In this document: positions 7,286 through 15,029 of the stretch, piece by piece
Layout: every line of letters starts with the position of its first letter
How positions within the stretch are numbered: position 1 is the stretch's first letter
NCBI GenBank assembly: GCA_045105775.1
Contig: JBGCDW010000149.1
Span: 1 to 20,407, forward strand
Origin: Aureispira sp045105775
GTDB taxonomy: Bacteria; Bacteroidota; Bacteroidia; Chitinophagales; Saprospiraceae
DNA: 20,407 bases
Direction: 5' to 3'
The notes under the pieces: model-generated
Told to the model about the DNA's origin: nothing
The model's input: the letters and a program-made list of their open reading frames with translations, nothing else
Databases searched by the model: none
Position numbers and translations under genes: made by a program

Positions 7286-10246
7286 TTAAGGCTCTTTGAT
7301 GGTTTCTTTTTCTGGCTTAACCGTAACGATAATTGCTTTATCCAAATCTAGATATTGATTAGCAGCTTTTTTGATGTCCTCCTTGGTAATGGTTTCTATC
7401 AAATTTTCATACGCCTTAATTCCTTTGAGATCTTTGTTCTCGCTGTAATAATCCGTTAGTGTATTCATCCAGAACCTATTTTTCTCCAAATTGCTTTCGC
7501 GAGTTCTGCGTTGTGTTTCTCTAATTTTATTGAAATTTTCCTCCGAGGGACCATTGGTTTGCAGGTCTTGAATTTCTTCTTTTACGGCTTTTACCAATTC
7601 GTCTACATCTTCGGGAGCACACTGAAAGAACACAAACATGTCGGCCAAACCTCTAGGTTCTGTCTGAACACTTGCACTGACGCGAGGGCTATAAACACCC
7701 CCTTTCTCTTCGCGTAAATTTTCGCGCACCATGATATTAAGTACACTAGACATAGATTGTAGTCGGTGGCGTTGTTCTTGTGTAAAGTTGCCTTCTTGCA
7801 TAAAACCAATATAAACATTTGCTTGAGGAGCCAAGCCCTTTTTGATGTCTTTGATGCCTCCATTTACCCCATATTTGATGCCTACATCCTTACCCTTTTC
7901 TTTGCGATTGATACTTGGCAAGGCACCCAAATATTGCTCCAAAGGTTTTTTGAGTTCCTCTGGTTTAAAATTACCAACAAATACAAAGGTAAAATCGCTA
8001 AAGTCGCTAAAACGATCTTGATAAATTTCAAAAGCTCTATCTAATTGCATTGCTTCTACGGCCTCAATCTCTGGCAATACGATTCGTCTGGGGTGGTCGC
8101 TGTTTTTGATATTGGTAATGGCCTCGCTAAACGCCATCATTGGGTTGGCACTTTGGTTGCGTAATCCTTCTACTGTTTGGCTGATGATGCGCTCAAAATC
8201 GTCCTGATCTTTACGAACATTGGTACTATACAAATAAACCAACTTCATCAAGGTTTCAAAATCTTCTACAGAAGAAGAACCATAAAACCCTTCGTATAAC
8301 TCTCCAATATAAGGCGTTAAATTTAAGGTCATACCCGTTAGCTTTTTGTTGAGGGCAATAGCATCAAATTTACCCAGCCCCATTTGGTCAATAACACGTG
8401 CCGCATTATTAGCAGTCAGGTAATCTTCGTCGCTGTATAAGGAGTGTCCACCAGGGCTAAATGCCATTAGGGAGATTTTATCATTCTGGAAAGTCGTGGG
8501 TTTCATGACTACTTTGACCCCATTGGACAAGGTATATTCTGTGATGTTCAGATCATCGGCAGTGACCAAATTGGTAGAGACCACTTTACCAGCTGTTGGC
8601 ATTTGTTCCATCAAAGGCATATCTAAGAACTTATCCTTATAAGGTTCTACCGACATTTCTTTAGCCGAGTTAAGTACAGCTCTCAATTCATCCTCAGAAG
8701 GCATTTTTACGCTTTTTTTAGCTGGTGCAGTAATCACCAGGGCGCGATTTTCTTCTGTAATCCATTCTTTGGCCAATGTATTAACTTCCTCTAAGGTGAT
8801 ACTCGGTAAGAATTCCTTAATCAGACGCATTTCTTTTTCTGCTCCAAACAAGGGTTCATTATTCAAGAAATGATAAACCGCTTGCATTGCCAGCGTCCCT
8901 GAGCGGGTTTTATCGCGCTCCTTGTATTGTGTTTCGGCAGCAGCCTCTATGGCCAATTTTTGACGCTCCAATTCTGTATCTGTAAATCCGTGCTGTAATA
9001 CGCGTTGATTTTCACGCACCAATATTGTAACCGATTCTAAAATACCTGTTTCTTTGGCAGTAGCCGAAGCGTAATAAGAATCCTTGCTACGCACAAAACC
9101 ACCATAACCTGCACTAGCACTGATAAAAGGAGCTTCTTTTTCTTGTGTAATTTCTGCAAAACGTTCATTGAGCATTCCATTGTACAATTGCTGCATGAGC
9201 GTACGGCGATAGTCCTGTAGATTTTTAATTTTTTGAGCATTGTGCTTAATGTACAAATTTACATCTATACTAGTTGCTTCCTTATCTGTAGCAACACCAA
9301 TAAAAGTCTCCTTGTGGTCAGGCACTTCATACAATTTCTTTTCTCTCGGATTTTCGGGGTTTTTAAGACCATCAAATGTTGCTTTAATCTTTTGCTCCAT
9401 TTCCTCTACATTCAAATCACCGACTACAATAATGGCTTGCAAATTGGGGCGATACCAATCCTTGTAGAAGCGACGAAAACGGTCGTGTGGTGCATTCTGA
9501 ATGATATCCATCACACCAATAGGAAGGCGATCGGCATAACGCGTTTCGTGAAATACTTTGGGCCACCAAGTGTAGCGCATACGCTCATTGGCACCCAACC
9601 CTGTACGCCACTCCGATTGAATCACACCACGCTCCTTGTCAATCTCCTCTCCTTCAAATGCAATTCCTGTTGCCCAGTCGCTCATTACCGTCAGCCCTTT
9701 ATCTACCAAACCTTCTTTGTCAGTAGGCAATTGTAGCATGTACACGGTTTCATCAAAAGAAGTATAAGCATTGAGATCTGCTCCAAAACGCACCCCTGTT
9801 TTTTCTAAAAAATTGATGAGATCATTTTTTTCAAAATTAGTAGTACCATTAAAAGCCATGTGCTCAACAAAATGCGCCAATCCTCTTTGGTCATCATCTT
9901 CTTGCATAGAACCCGCATTGACGGCCAATCGCAATTCTAAACGATTCTCTGGTTTGCTATTCTTACGAATATAATAACGCATTCCATTGTCGAGCGTACC
10001 TGTCCGAAAATTTGGAGAAAAAGGCAATTCTGCTTTCATCCCACTGGCCTTCTCTTCGGTTGCACCAACTGTTGCAGTATTCCCCAATGAACCTAACCCC
10101 GAAATAGGAGAGGGGGTGGATGTATCTGCATCTGCTACCGTAGAGATGTTTTTATCTGTGTTTTTAGCAACTTTGTTGGTATTTACACAAGCGATTTGAA
10201 CACACAAAAGTAAAAAGACCAACAAAAGACCCAATAACTTAGCCAT
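7286..10246 (-). CDS. M16-family zinc metallopeptidase, lipoprotein
   Basis: 986 aa from the ATG at 10246. That start gives a clear lipoprotein signal, a hydrophobic stretch ending in QIAC with Cys20; the frame is open further upstream, to 10420, but without signal-like sequence. Residues 33-70 are a low-complexity linker. The first peptidase half has the inverted zinc motif HFVEH (His125, Glu128 catalytic, His129), with Glu205 in KERGVIQSEW at the usual distance of 76 residues as third ligand. The second half (about 560-980) has the same fold type without the motif, as in pitrilysin-like two-domain proteins, and probably closes the chamber. Expected to degrade or process peptides in the periplasm. 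It ends at a shared bidirectional terminator. Confidence 0.93.
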   Translation of the reverse strand: MAKLLGLLLVFLLLCVQIACVNTNKVAKNTDKNISTVADADTSTPSPISGLGSLGNTATVGATEEKASGMKAELPFSPNFRTGTLDNGMRYYIRKNSKPENRLELRLAVNAGSMQEDDDQRGLAHFVEHMAFNGTTNFEKNDLINFLEKTGVRFGADLNAYTSFDETVYMLQLPTDKEGLVDKGLTVMSDWATGIAFEGEEIDKERGVIQSEWRTGLGANERMRYTWWPKVFHETRYADRLPIGVMDIIQNAPHDRFRRFYKDWYRPNLQAIIVVGDLNVEEMEQKIKATFDGLKNPENPREKKLYEVPDHKETFIGVATDKEATSIDVNLYIKHNAQKIKNLQDYRRTLMQQLYNGMLNERFAEITQEKEAPFISASAGYGGFVRSKDSYYASATAKETGILESVTILVRENQRVLQHGFTDTELERQKLAIEAAAETQYKERDKTRSGTLAMQAVYHFLNNEPLFGAEKEMRLIKEFLPSITLEEVNTLAKEWITEENRALVITAPAKKSVKMPSEDELRAVLNSAKEMSVEPYKDKFLDMPLMEQMPTAGKVVSTNLVTADDLNITEYTLSNGVKVVMKPTTFQNDKISLMAFSPGGHSLYSDEDYLTANNAARVIDQMGLGKFDAIALNKKLTGMTLNLTPYIGELYEGFYGSSSVEDFETLMKLVYLYSTNVRKDQDDFERIISQTVEGLRNQSANPMMAFSEAITNIKNSDHPRRIVLPEIEAVEAMQLDRAFEIYQDRFSDFSDFTFVFVGNFKPEELKKPLEQYLGALPSINRKEKGKDVGIKYGVNGGIKDIKKGLAPQANVYIGFMQEGNFTQEQRHRLQSMSSVLNIMVRENLREEKGGVYSPRVSASVQTEPRGLADMFVFFQCAPEDVDELVKAVKEEIQDLQTNGPSEENFNKIRETQRRTRESNLEKNRFWMNTLTDYYSENKDLKGIKAYENLIETITKEDIKKAANQYLDLDKAIIVTVKPEKETIKEP

Positions 10247-10858
10247 GTTGTTTGTAGTTTGTAATGATTTTATAAAAAAGTACCTGTTAGAAATATATCT
10301 TTTGTAACTTCTAAACTTACTTCGTGGAAAATTAGATACAAGATGGTTTTGTATTACAAATACATCCTCATGGATGTTTAGCATCTGTACCATTTCCACC
10401 CCAAAATAGTTAAAAGTCAAAGGTTTCTTGTCTTTTTTCGACTAGTTCACAAGGATTAGAGATAAAAAATAGTCCTTGATGAGCAGAATACTTTTACTGG
10501 AAAAAATGTTACTTTTACAGAGTTATGTTTATGTCTGAATCCTTTTTCTGAATAATCATACTACCATTTGTCCTACTTTTTTAACAACAAGATGGTTTTA
10601 GTTACTTGTGTAAAGTAGTTTAGTGTTAAAAAAAATACAACAAAGACTACTCAAATACAGGGGTTAATTTTCTACCAATCTCGTTTTAAAAACGTCTTTT
10701 GTATCAAAAAAATCGACCAATACAGTCTGCAAAAAGGCATGATTTTAGAGCACAAAATGTTAAGATTAAGGCCCTAAACTCTTAATTTTGTGTATTTATT
10801 GCTATTTTTTTTAAAAAAATTCGCGTTAGCGGTAACAAATTGCCAATTCCGGAGATAA
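10247..10858. other. Divergent intergenic region, M16 peptidase / sigma factor
   Basis: About 610 nt without a convincing gene. It holds a good Bacteroidota -7 box TAATTTTG at 10783-10790, which would give a 5' leader of about 60 nt for the sigma factor gene, though the -33 position is weak. A 13-bp direct repeat (ACAAGATGGTTTT at 10338-10350 and 10587-10599) is present. A GTTA-plus-A8 element at 10620-10647 resembles one upstream of the TPR gene. The minus-strand reading frame extending the M16 gene to 10420 is probably untranslated leader. Confidence 0.4.
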
Positions 10859-11446
10859 ATGAGTGAGAAGCATAATGAACAGATCTTGGAAGCAATCAGG
10901 AATAATGATCGAAGAGCATTGCAACAATTCTACAATTCTAATAGAGAATTTTTTTTTGCTTGGTGTATCAAAAATTACGGATTGACAAAGGAAGAATGCG
11001 GAGAGGTATATCAACAAGCCAATTTAATACTTTACAGAAATGTTACCAGTGGCAAGCTTATAGAATTAAGTAGCAAACCCATAACGTATCTGTGTTCTGT
11101 TGGCAAGAATATATTGATGCAACAATTCCGAAGCAAGAAACGACATATTAATGTAATCAATGTACCCATTGAAGAGATGGTGGGAGAAGAAGACCCAGTA
11201 TTACTCGAAGACATAGAAGAAGAAAAAGAGCGTCGAGAGCAGAACAAACAATTAGTCAAACATCTGTTATCCAAAATTGGTAACCCTTGTGCAAGTCTCC
11301 TAGAAATGATTTTTGTAAAAGGAATGCACCCCGAAGCAGTCGCTAGTGCGTTAAATTATAAAAATGAGGGAGTAGTAAGAAAGAAAAAATCATACTGTTT
11401 AAAGCACCTTAGAGAAATTGTACAAGAAGAAGCAAAACCCAATTAA
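10859..11446 (+). CDS. ECF-type RNA polymerase sigma factor
   Basis: 195 aa, normal for the group. Region 2 spans about residues 20-92: helix with ALQQFYNSNREFFFAW, then GEVYQQANLILYRN (the position of the usual DxxQ/E segment) and ITYLCSVGKNILMQQFR, the -10 recognition helix. An acidic linker (103-125, many Glu) follows. Region 4, about 130-188, ends in a helix-turn-helix, MHPEAVASALNYKNEGVVRKKKSYCLKHL read in part. It should direct RNA polymerase to a small regulon. The TPR/anti-sigma-like gene begins 167 nt downstream on the same strand, a common pairing of an ECF sigma factor with its regulator. The region between them contains a possible second promoter. Confidence 0.88.
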   Translation: MSEKHNEQILEAIRNNDRRALQQFYNSNREFFFAWCIKNYGLTKEECGEVYQQANLILYRNVTSGKLIELSSKPITYLCSVGKNILMQQFRSKKRHINVINVPIEEMVGEEDPVLLEDIEEEKERREQNKQLVKHLLSKIGNPCASLLEMIFVKGMHPEAVASALNYKNEGVVRKKKSYCLKHLREIVQEEAKPN

Positions 11447-11613
11447 TTACAAAATTAGTAATTCTTTGTTAATGTTAAAAAAAACATAGAATAAACACAA
11501 CAATTACCCTAGTTTAGACTTATACAAACACACAGCATCTACAACGCATCCCCATTCTTATCTTTAAAGCCAAAATGCTGAAAACTACTATCTTACACTA
11601 AAAACTAACAACA

Positions 11614-12387
11614 ATGTCAAAAATCGACAAAATAAAACTCATAGAAGCATACCACACCGGCCAACTAAAAGGCCAAGCTAAGAACTCCTTTAATCGACTG
11701 CTTCAAGAAGATCCTAACTTCGAGACAGAAGTAGCGGCTTACGAACCTATTTTTGATGGCTTTAATGCCCTCAGAGAAGAAGAATATGCACTGACATTAC
11801 AAGAATTTGAAAACGAATATCAAATCGATCAACATACCGACAAAGGACCAATTATCCGCTCTTTGCGCCAATTTTATTATGTCGCTGCTGCTGCTGCGGT
11901 ATTATTCTTGAGTGTATTGGCTTATCAATTGACCCACCCAAGTTTGTTCAACCAACACTTTGCAGCGTCTGAGTCTATTGGTATGGCACTCAATGCTCAT
12001 CGTGCAGCCAATGATGTATCTCATGCCGAAAAACTCAAAAAAGAGGCTCTAAATGCCTATCAAGACAAAGACTACGAAAGTTGTATTACTTACTTGAATG
12101 GTTATCGTCAAAACTTTCCAGAAATAGCCAATAAAGATTATCAAGCATTGGTTGTATTGGGGGTGGCTAGATTGGCTCGTGGCAAAGCAGAAAAAGCGAT
12201 CGAAACGTTGACATTGGTAATGGATAGCCGCGATTCTACGTATCGCCAAGAAGCAGAATGGATGATGGCCTTGGCTCACATCAAAATTGGCAAAGAAGCC
12301 GAAGCCAAAAAAATACTAAACGTTATCAGCCAAAAAGAAGGACACATCTACCAACAAAAAGCACTCACTGTACTAGAGCAATTATAG
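11614..12387 (+). CDS. Membrane-anchored TPR protein, possible anti-sigma partner
   Basis: 257 aa. Residues 1-45 (IEAYHTGQLKGQAKNSFNRL, then a DPNFETEV segment) resemble the N-terminus of Bacteroidota anti-sigma-like proteins ('yhxGeLsxxExxxFExxLxxDpxf'). A single membrane helix covers about 88-105 (YYVAAAAAVLFLSVLAY). Residues 135-257 contain TPR-like helical pairs (ALNAYQDKDYESCITYLNGY; VLGVARLARGKAEKAIETL; ALAHIKIGKEAEAKKIL). The inferred layout is a cytoplasmic N-terminus and a periplasmic TPR sensor. Together with the sigma gene upstream, this suggests an envelope-signal relay; direct control of the sigma factor is inference. A strong terminator follows. Confidence 0.78.
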   Translation: MSKIDKIKLIEAYHTGQLKGQAKNSFNRLLQEDPNFETEVAAYEPIFDGFNALREEEYALTLQEFENEYQIDQHTDKGPIIRSLRQFYYVAAAAAVLFLSVLAYQLTHPSLFNQHFAASESIGMALNAHRAANDVSHAEKLKKEALNAYQDKDYESCITYLNGYRQNFPEIANKDYQALVVLGVARLARGKAEKAIETLTLVMDSRDSTYRQEAEWMMALAHIKIGKEAEAKKILNVISQKEGHIYQQKALTVLEQL

Positions 12388-12403
12388 TATTAATCAGACT
12401 ATT

Positions 12404-12448
12404 AAAAAATAGGCAAAAAATCAACCGATTTTTTTGCCTATTTTTTTT
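12404..12448 (+). terminator. Intrinsic terminator after TPR gene
   Basis: The left arm AAAAAATAGGCAAAAAATC pairs with the right arm GATTTTTTTGCCTATTTTTT around an AACC loop, with one bulged T. A T8 run closes it. It sits 17 nt past the TPR stop codon. Confidence 0.88.
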
Positions 12449-12477
12449 GTAAAGCCTAAGAACAAAATGTATCTTAG
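12446..12477 (+). promoter_or_regulatory. Promoter of tRNA-Pro
   Basis: TTTG (12446-12449) and TATCTTAG (12470-12477) are separated by 20 nt, a good fit to the Bacteroidota housekeeping pattern TTTG-N19/20-TAnnTTTG. Transcription would begin near 12483, just ahead of a small hairpin (12482-12499) and the tRNA. The -33 box lies in the T-run of the upstream terminator. Confidence 0.55.
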
Positions 12478-12509
12478 CAGCCGCATTTTAAATAATGCGA
12501 CCCATAAAT

Positions 12510-12582
12510 CGGGATGTAGCTCAGTTGGTAGAGTACGCGTCTGGGGGGCGTGAGGTCGCTGGTTCAAGTCCAGTCATCCCGA
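12510..12582 (+). tRNA. tRNA-Pro (anticodon GGG)
   Basis: The 73-nt cloverleaf is complete. The acceptor CGGGATG pairs perfectly with CATCCCG. The D-arm is GCTC/GAGT, the anticodon stem CGCGT/GCGTG, the loop CTGGGGG with anticodon GGG at 12543-12545, the variable loop AGGTC, and the T-arm GCTGG/CCAGT with loop TTCAAGT. Discriminator base is A. CCA is not encoded (CTA follows). It reads CCC and CCU proline codons. Confidence 0.96.
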
Positions 12583-12594
12583 CTAATTTAGAAG

Positions 12595-12626
12595 GAAGGA
12601 GTTAAGCAGTATTGCTTGACTCCTTC
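12595..12626 (+). terminator. Terminator hairpin after tRNA-Pro
   Basis: GAAGGAGTTAAGCA (12595-12608) pairs with TGCTTGACTCCTTC (12613-12626) around GTAT, with a single G-U pair. A short T-rich stretch follows. Immediately after it is an 11-bp tandem duplication (GGTTTGAACA at 12630 and 12641). Confidence 0.7.
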
Positions 12627-12723
12627 TTTGGTTTGAACATGGTTTGAACAATTGGCTGTTATGTCTAAAGGTTTAGATTATTTTTACAATTTATTGCAAT
12701 CATAAGTGAATACAAGTTATCCA

Positions 12724-13794
12724 ATGAAGCCACCTTACAAGATAGAAAGATTGCCCTTGTCTTTTGATTTGGAAACAAAGGCTATTCTAAAACAAGCTAT
12801 TAAAGCCAACAAGGCATTGGCCGAACTCAAAGGGGTAGCCAGAACTATTCCTAATGAGAGCATTTTGGTGAATACCTTGATTCTAACAGAAGCAAAAGAA
12901 AGTTCTGCCATTGAAAATATTGTTACTACCCATGATGAATTATTCAAAGCAGATGTTTTGCAAGAAAAGGTAATGAATTTGAACACCAAAGAAGTGATGA
13001 ATTACGCCAATGCCTTGCGTCAAGGATTCCAATTAGTGCGTGATAATGATTTATTAATCAATCGCTATATTCTTGCTATTCAGGAAGAACTAGAAGGTAA
13101 TGTTGCAGGATTTAGAACACAAATAGGAACAACTCTAAAAGACGGGGACGGGAATGTTGTTTATACACCTCCTCAAGATGCTCAAGAAATTGAACGTTTA
13201 ATGGAGAATTTAGAACAGTATATCAATGAGGATGATTTAGACGACTTAGATTGGTTGGTAAAAATGGCTGTTATCCATTTTCAATTTGAAAGTATTCATC
13301 CTTTTTATGATGGGAATGGTAGAACAGGGCGGATTATCAATATTTTGTACCTCTGTTTAAAAGGTTTGTTAGATACACCTATTTTGTATTTGAGTCGTTT
13401 TATTATTCAGAATAAAGCCGAATATTACAGCTTATTACAAGCTGTTCGAGATCACAATAAGTGGGAAGAATGGATTTTATACATTTTGAAGGGAGTGGAA
13501 CAAACTGCTTTAGAATCTATCCAAATTATTAAGTCCATTTATAACTTAATGTTGAAGTTCAAAAAAGAAATTAGAGCCAAACTACCCAAGATATACAGCA
13601 AAGATTTGTTAGAAAACTTGTTTAAGCATCCCTATACTAAGATTGAGTTTTTGCAGCAGGATATTAACAAAACAAGACAAACAACAGCCTCCTATTTAGA
13701 TGAACTCGTAAGCATTGGTTTAATGGAAAAAATCAAGCATGGAAAGAGCAATTACTACATCAATCAAGAACTCTTTGCTTTATTCGCCCAATAG
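12724..13794 (+). CDS. Fic-family protein (probable AMP-transferase)
   Basis: 356 aa from the ATG at 12724; an in-frame GTG at 12706 would add six residues. Residue numbers use the ATG. The Fic active-site loop is HPFYDGNGR (192-200), intact in His192, Asp196, Asn198 and Arg200. Such proteins usually transfer AMP from ATP to a target hydroxyl. An N-terminal inhibitory motif SSAIEN (60-65), matching S/TxxxE(G/N), lies in the Fic/DOC N-terminal domain, so this is a self-inhibited class II Fic protein. A C-terminal winged helix at about 299-349 (KTRQTTASYLDELVSIGLME) suggests DNA binding and possible autoregulation. Target unknown. It stands alone, first in the accessory block after tRNA-Pro, and a hairpin array starts 2 nt after its stop. 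Confidence 0.92.
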   Translation: MKPPYKIERLPLSFDLETKAILKQAIKANKALAELKGVARTIPNESILVNTLILTEAKESSAIENIVTTHDELFKADVLQEKVMNLNTKEVMNYANALRQGFQLVRDNDLLINRYILAIQEELEGNVAGFRTQIGTTLKDGDGNVVYTPPQDAQEIERLMENLEQYINEDDLDDLDWLVKMAVIHFQFESIHPFYDGNGRTGRIINILYLCLKGLLDTPILYLSRFIIQNKAEYYSLLQAVRDHNKWEEWILYILKGVEQTALESIQIIKSIYNLMLKFKKEIRAKLPKIYSKDLLENLFKHPYTKIEFLQQDINKTRQTTASYLDELVSIGLMEKIKHGKSNYYINQELFALFAQ

Positions 13795-13796
13795 TC

Positions 13797-13916
13797 ATGT
13801 TAAAAAAATCCCGTTTTTCTTACACGTTCTTACAACGTGTTAAAAAAAACGCTTTTTTTTAACACGTCCTTGTTTCATGTTAGAAAAAATGTGCTTTTCT
13901 TACACGTTCTTGTTTT
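13797..13916 (+). repeat. Three 40-bp tandem hairpin repeats
   Basis: Units begin at 13797, 13837 and 13877, exactly 40 bp apart. Each has the plan (A/G)TGTTA-A-run, 3-5 nt, T-run-TTACACGTtCTTg. The middle unit is a perfect inverted repeat, ACGTGTTAAAAAAAA (13835-13849) and TTTTTTTTAACACGT (13853-13867) with a CGC loop. The outer two are imperfect hairpins that diverge mainly in the loop and the 5' arm. The array directly follows the Fic stop codon. It could act as serial terminators, as a structured 3' end, or as protein-binding sites. Confidence 0.8.
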
Positions 13917-14352
13917 TTTATGGTGGGGCAATATAAACCAAGCACATAGAAAGGGCAATGCTATTTGTTCTATTGGAATAGATTAAAACTAGCCATTCCA
14001 TGATAGAATTTTGAAAGGTGGGGAAACAAAGCCTTCTTTCTGGTCAGCAATGTAGAAAACCCCATTTTTTATGGTGTGATTTAGTGCGCTGATTATTCAA
14101 TACACGGTATCCAAGGAGTCAGATCGTACCTGATTATTAGATACACGGTATCTAATAGATCAGATCGCTTCGCGAGTGCTTAGGAGGAGCAAACTGGGTT
14201 CTTTTTCTAGCGGTAATAGTGGTACTTCTCCTGAGTTGCGGTATTGCTTTTCAAATAACCTAAATTCTTAGAGAAAAGAGGGGGTAATAGTTTAAATTTA
14301 GTTACATTCATTAAAATTCTTCTATTCTTTTTATCATTCACTAGTTGATCCA
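13917..14352. other. Intergenic region Fic to JAB gene
   Basis: Apart from the two repeat arrays described separately, this stretch shows a 14-bp palindrome (TCTATT-GG-AATAGA, 13969-13982) and an AT-rich lead-in to the JAB gene. No open frame of coding quality and no clean promoter pair was found. The whole Fic-JAB gap is unusually long and repeat-dense compared with the other gaps in the window. Confidence 0.4.
14090..14167 (+). repeat. Pair of 37-bp direct repeats with palindromic core
   Basis: Copies at 14090-14126 and 14131-14167 have 41-bp periodicity and match at 30 of 37 positions. Both start TGATTATT, share the core ATACACGGTATC and end TCAGATCG. Copy 2 contains a perfect 9-bp inverted repeat, ATTAGATAC (14136-14144) and GTATCTAAT (14148-14156), around ACG; copy 1 keeps only the inner ATAC/GTAT. 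The arrangement looks like a two-site operator or iteron pair lying about 190 bp ahead of the JAB gene. Confidence 0.7.
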
Positions 14353-15006
14353 ATGACCATTAATTTATCCAAGGCAGATAAAATAAAACTGCTCAATTCA
14401 GAGAGTATCTATAGCATTATGCAAAAGATACTACTAAGAGAAGATGACATCGAGCAGAACAAAGAACACTTTTGGATATTGGGTTTAGCCAATAATAATA
14501 GACTGCTTTTTGTAGAGTTGATAAGCTTAGGTTCGGTCAACAAAACTATTGTGGAACCTATGGAGGTCTACAGCATGGCTTTACAAAAAAGGGCTGTTAA
14601 AATCATCCTGTGCCACAACCACCCAAGTGGAGAACTAAAACCTTCTAAAGAGGATTTAGACATTACTGATCGCCTCATTCAAGTAGGGCGTATTGTAAAT
14701 CTCCCTGTTTTAGACCACTTGATTATTTCTGACATCAGCTATCTGTCTTTTGATGATATTGGATTGATGCAGGAACTACAAGCTAGTATTAAGTATGTGC
14801 CTAGCTATGAGTTGGCGCAACGTATTCGGGAAGAGATGGAAGAGCTTATGGAAACGCGCGTGGCAGAAGCTAAAGAACTGGCTACTCGTATTGCTAAGGA
14901 ACAAGAAAAATTAACTATCGCTACAGCTCTTAAAAATAGTGGTATGCAGATAGAGGACATTGCTCGGTTTACTGGGTTGAGTGTGGATGAAATAAAGAGC
15001 ATTTAA
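14353..15006 (+). CDS. RadC-like JAB-domain protein with unusual C-terminal tail
   Basis: 217 aa. Residues about 35-145 form a RadC-type JAB/MPN domain: Glu55 in LLFVELISLGSVN, the metal motif HNHPSG (88-93) followed by KPSKED with Asp101, and a final VLDHLIISDISYLSF. All JAMM ligands look present. The usual N-terminal helix-hairpin-helix of full RadC is absent, as in the short RadC homologues common on mobile and accessory DNA. Residues about 152-217 are a charged helix (REEMEELMETRVAEAKELA) and then ALKNSGMQIEDIARFTGLSV, closely resembling the C-terminal tail of Rpn/PD-(D/E)XK transposase-like nucleases. The nuclease core itself is missing. Biochemical role unknown. The orphan gene follows 23 nt downstream, probably in one operon. 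Confidence 0.87.
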   Translation: MTINLSKADKIKLLNSESIYSIMQKILLREDDIEQNKEHFWILGLANNNRLLFVELISLGSVNKTIVEPMEVYSMALQKRAVKIILCHNHPSGELKPSKEDLDITDRLIQVGRIVNLPVLDHLIISDISYLSFDDIGLMQELQASIKYVPSYELAQRIREEMEELMETRVAEAKELATRIAKEQEKLTIATALKNSGMQIEDIARFTGLSVDEIKSI

Positions 15007-15029
15007 TAAATAACTGAAAAAACAGAGCG

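Noticed and set aside
9233..9736. 167-codon open frame opposite the M16 gene
   Set aside because: It lies antisense to a well-supported peptidase domain and its translation is Cys/Ile/Phe-rich without family features; a shadow frame.
10247..10420. N-terminal extension of the M16 gene
   Set aside because: It would bury the clear lipoprotein signal peptide that begins at 10246.
13797..13916. Short periodic array considered as CRISPR
   Set aside because: There are no unique spacers between repeats; the units abut, are themselves hairpins, and no cas gene is nearby.
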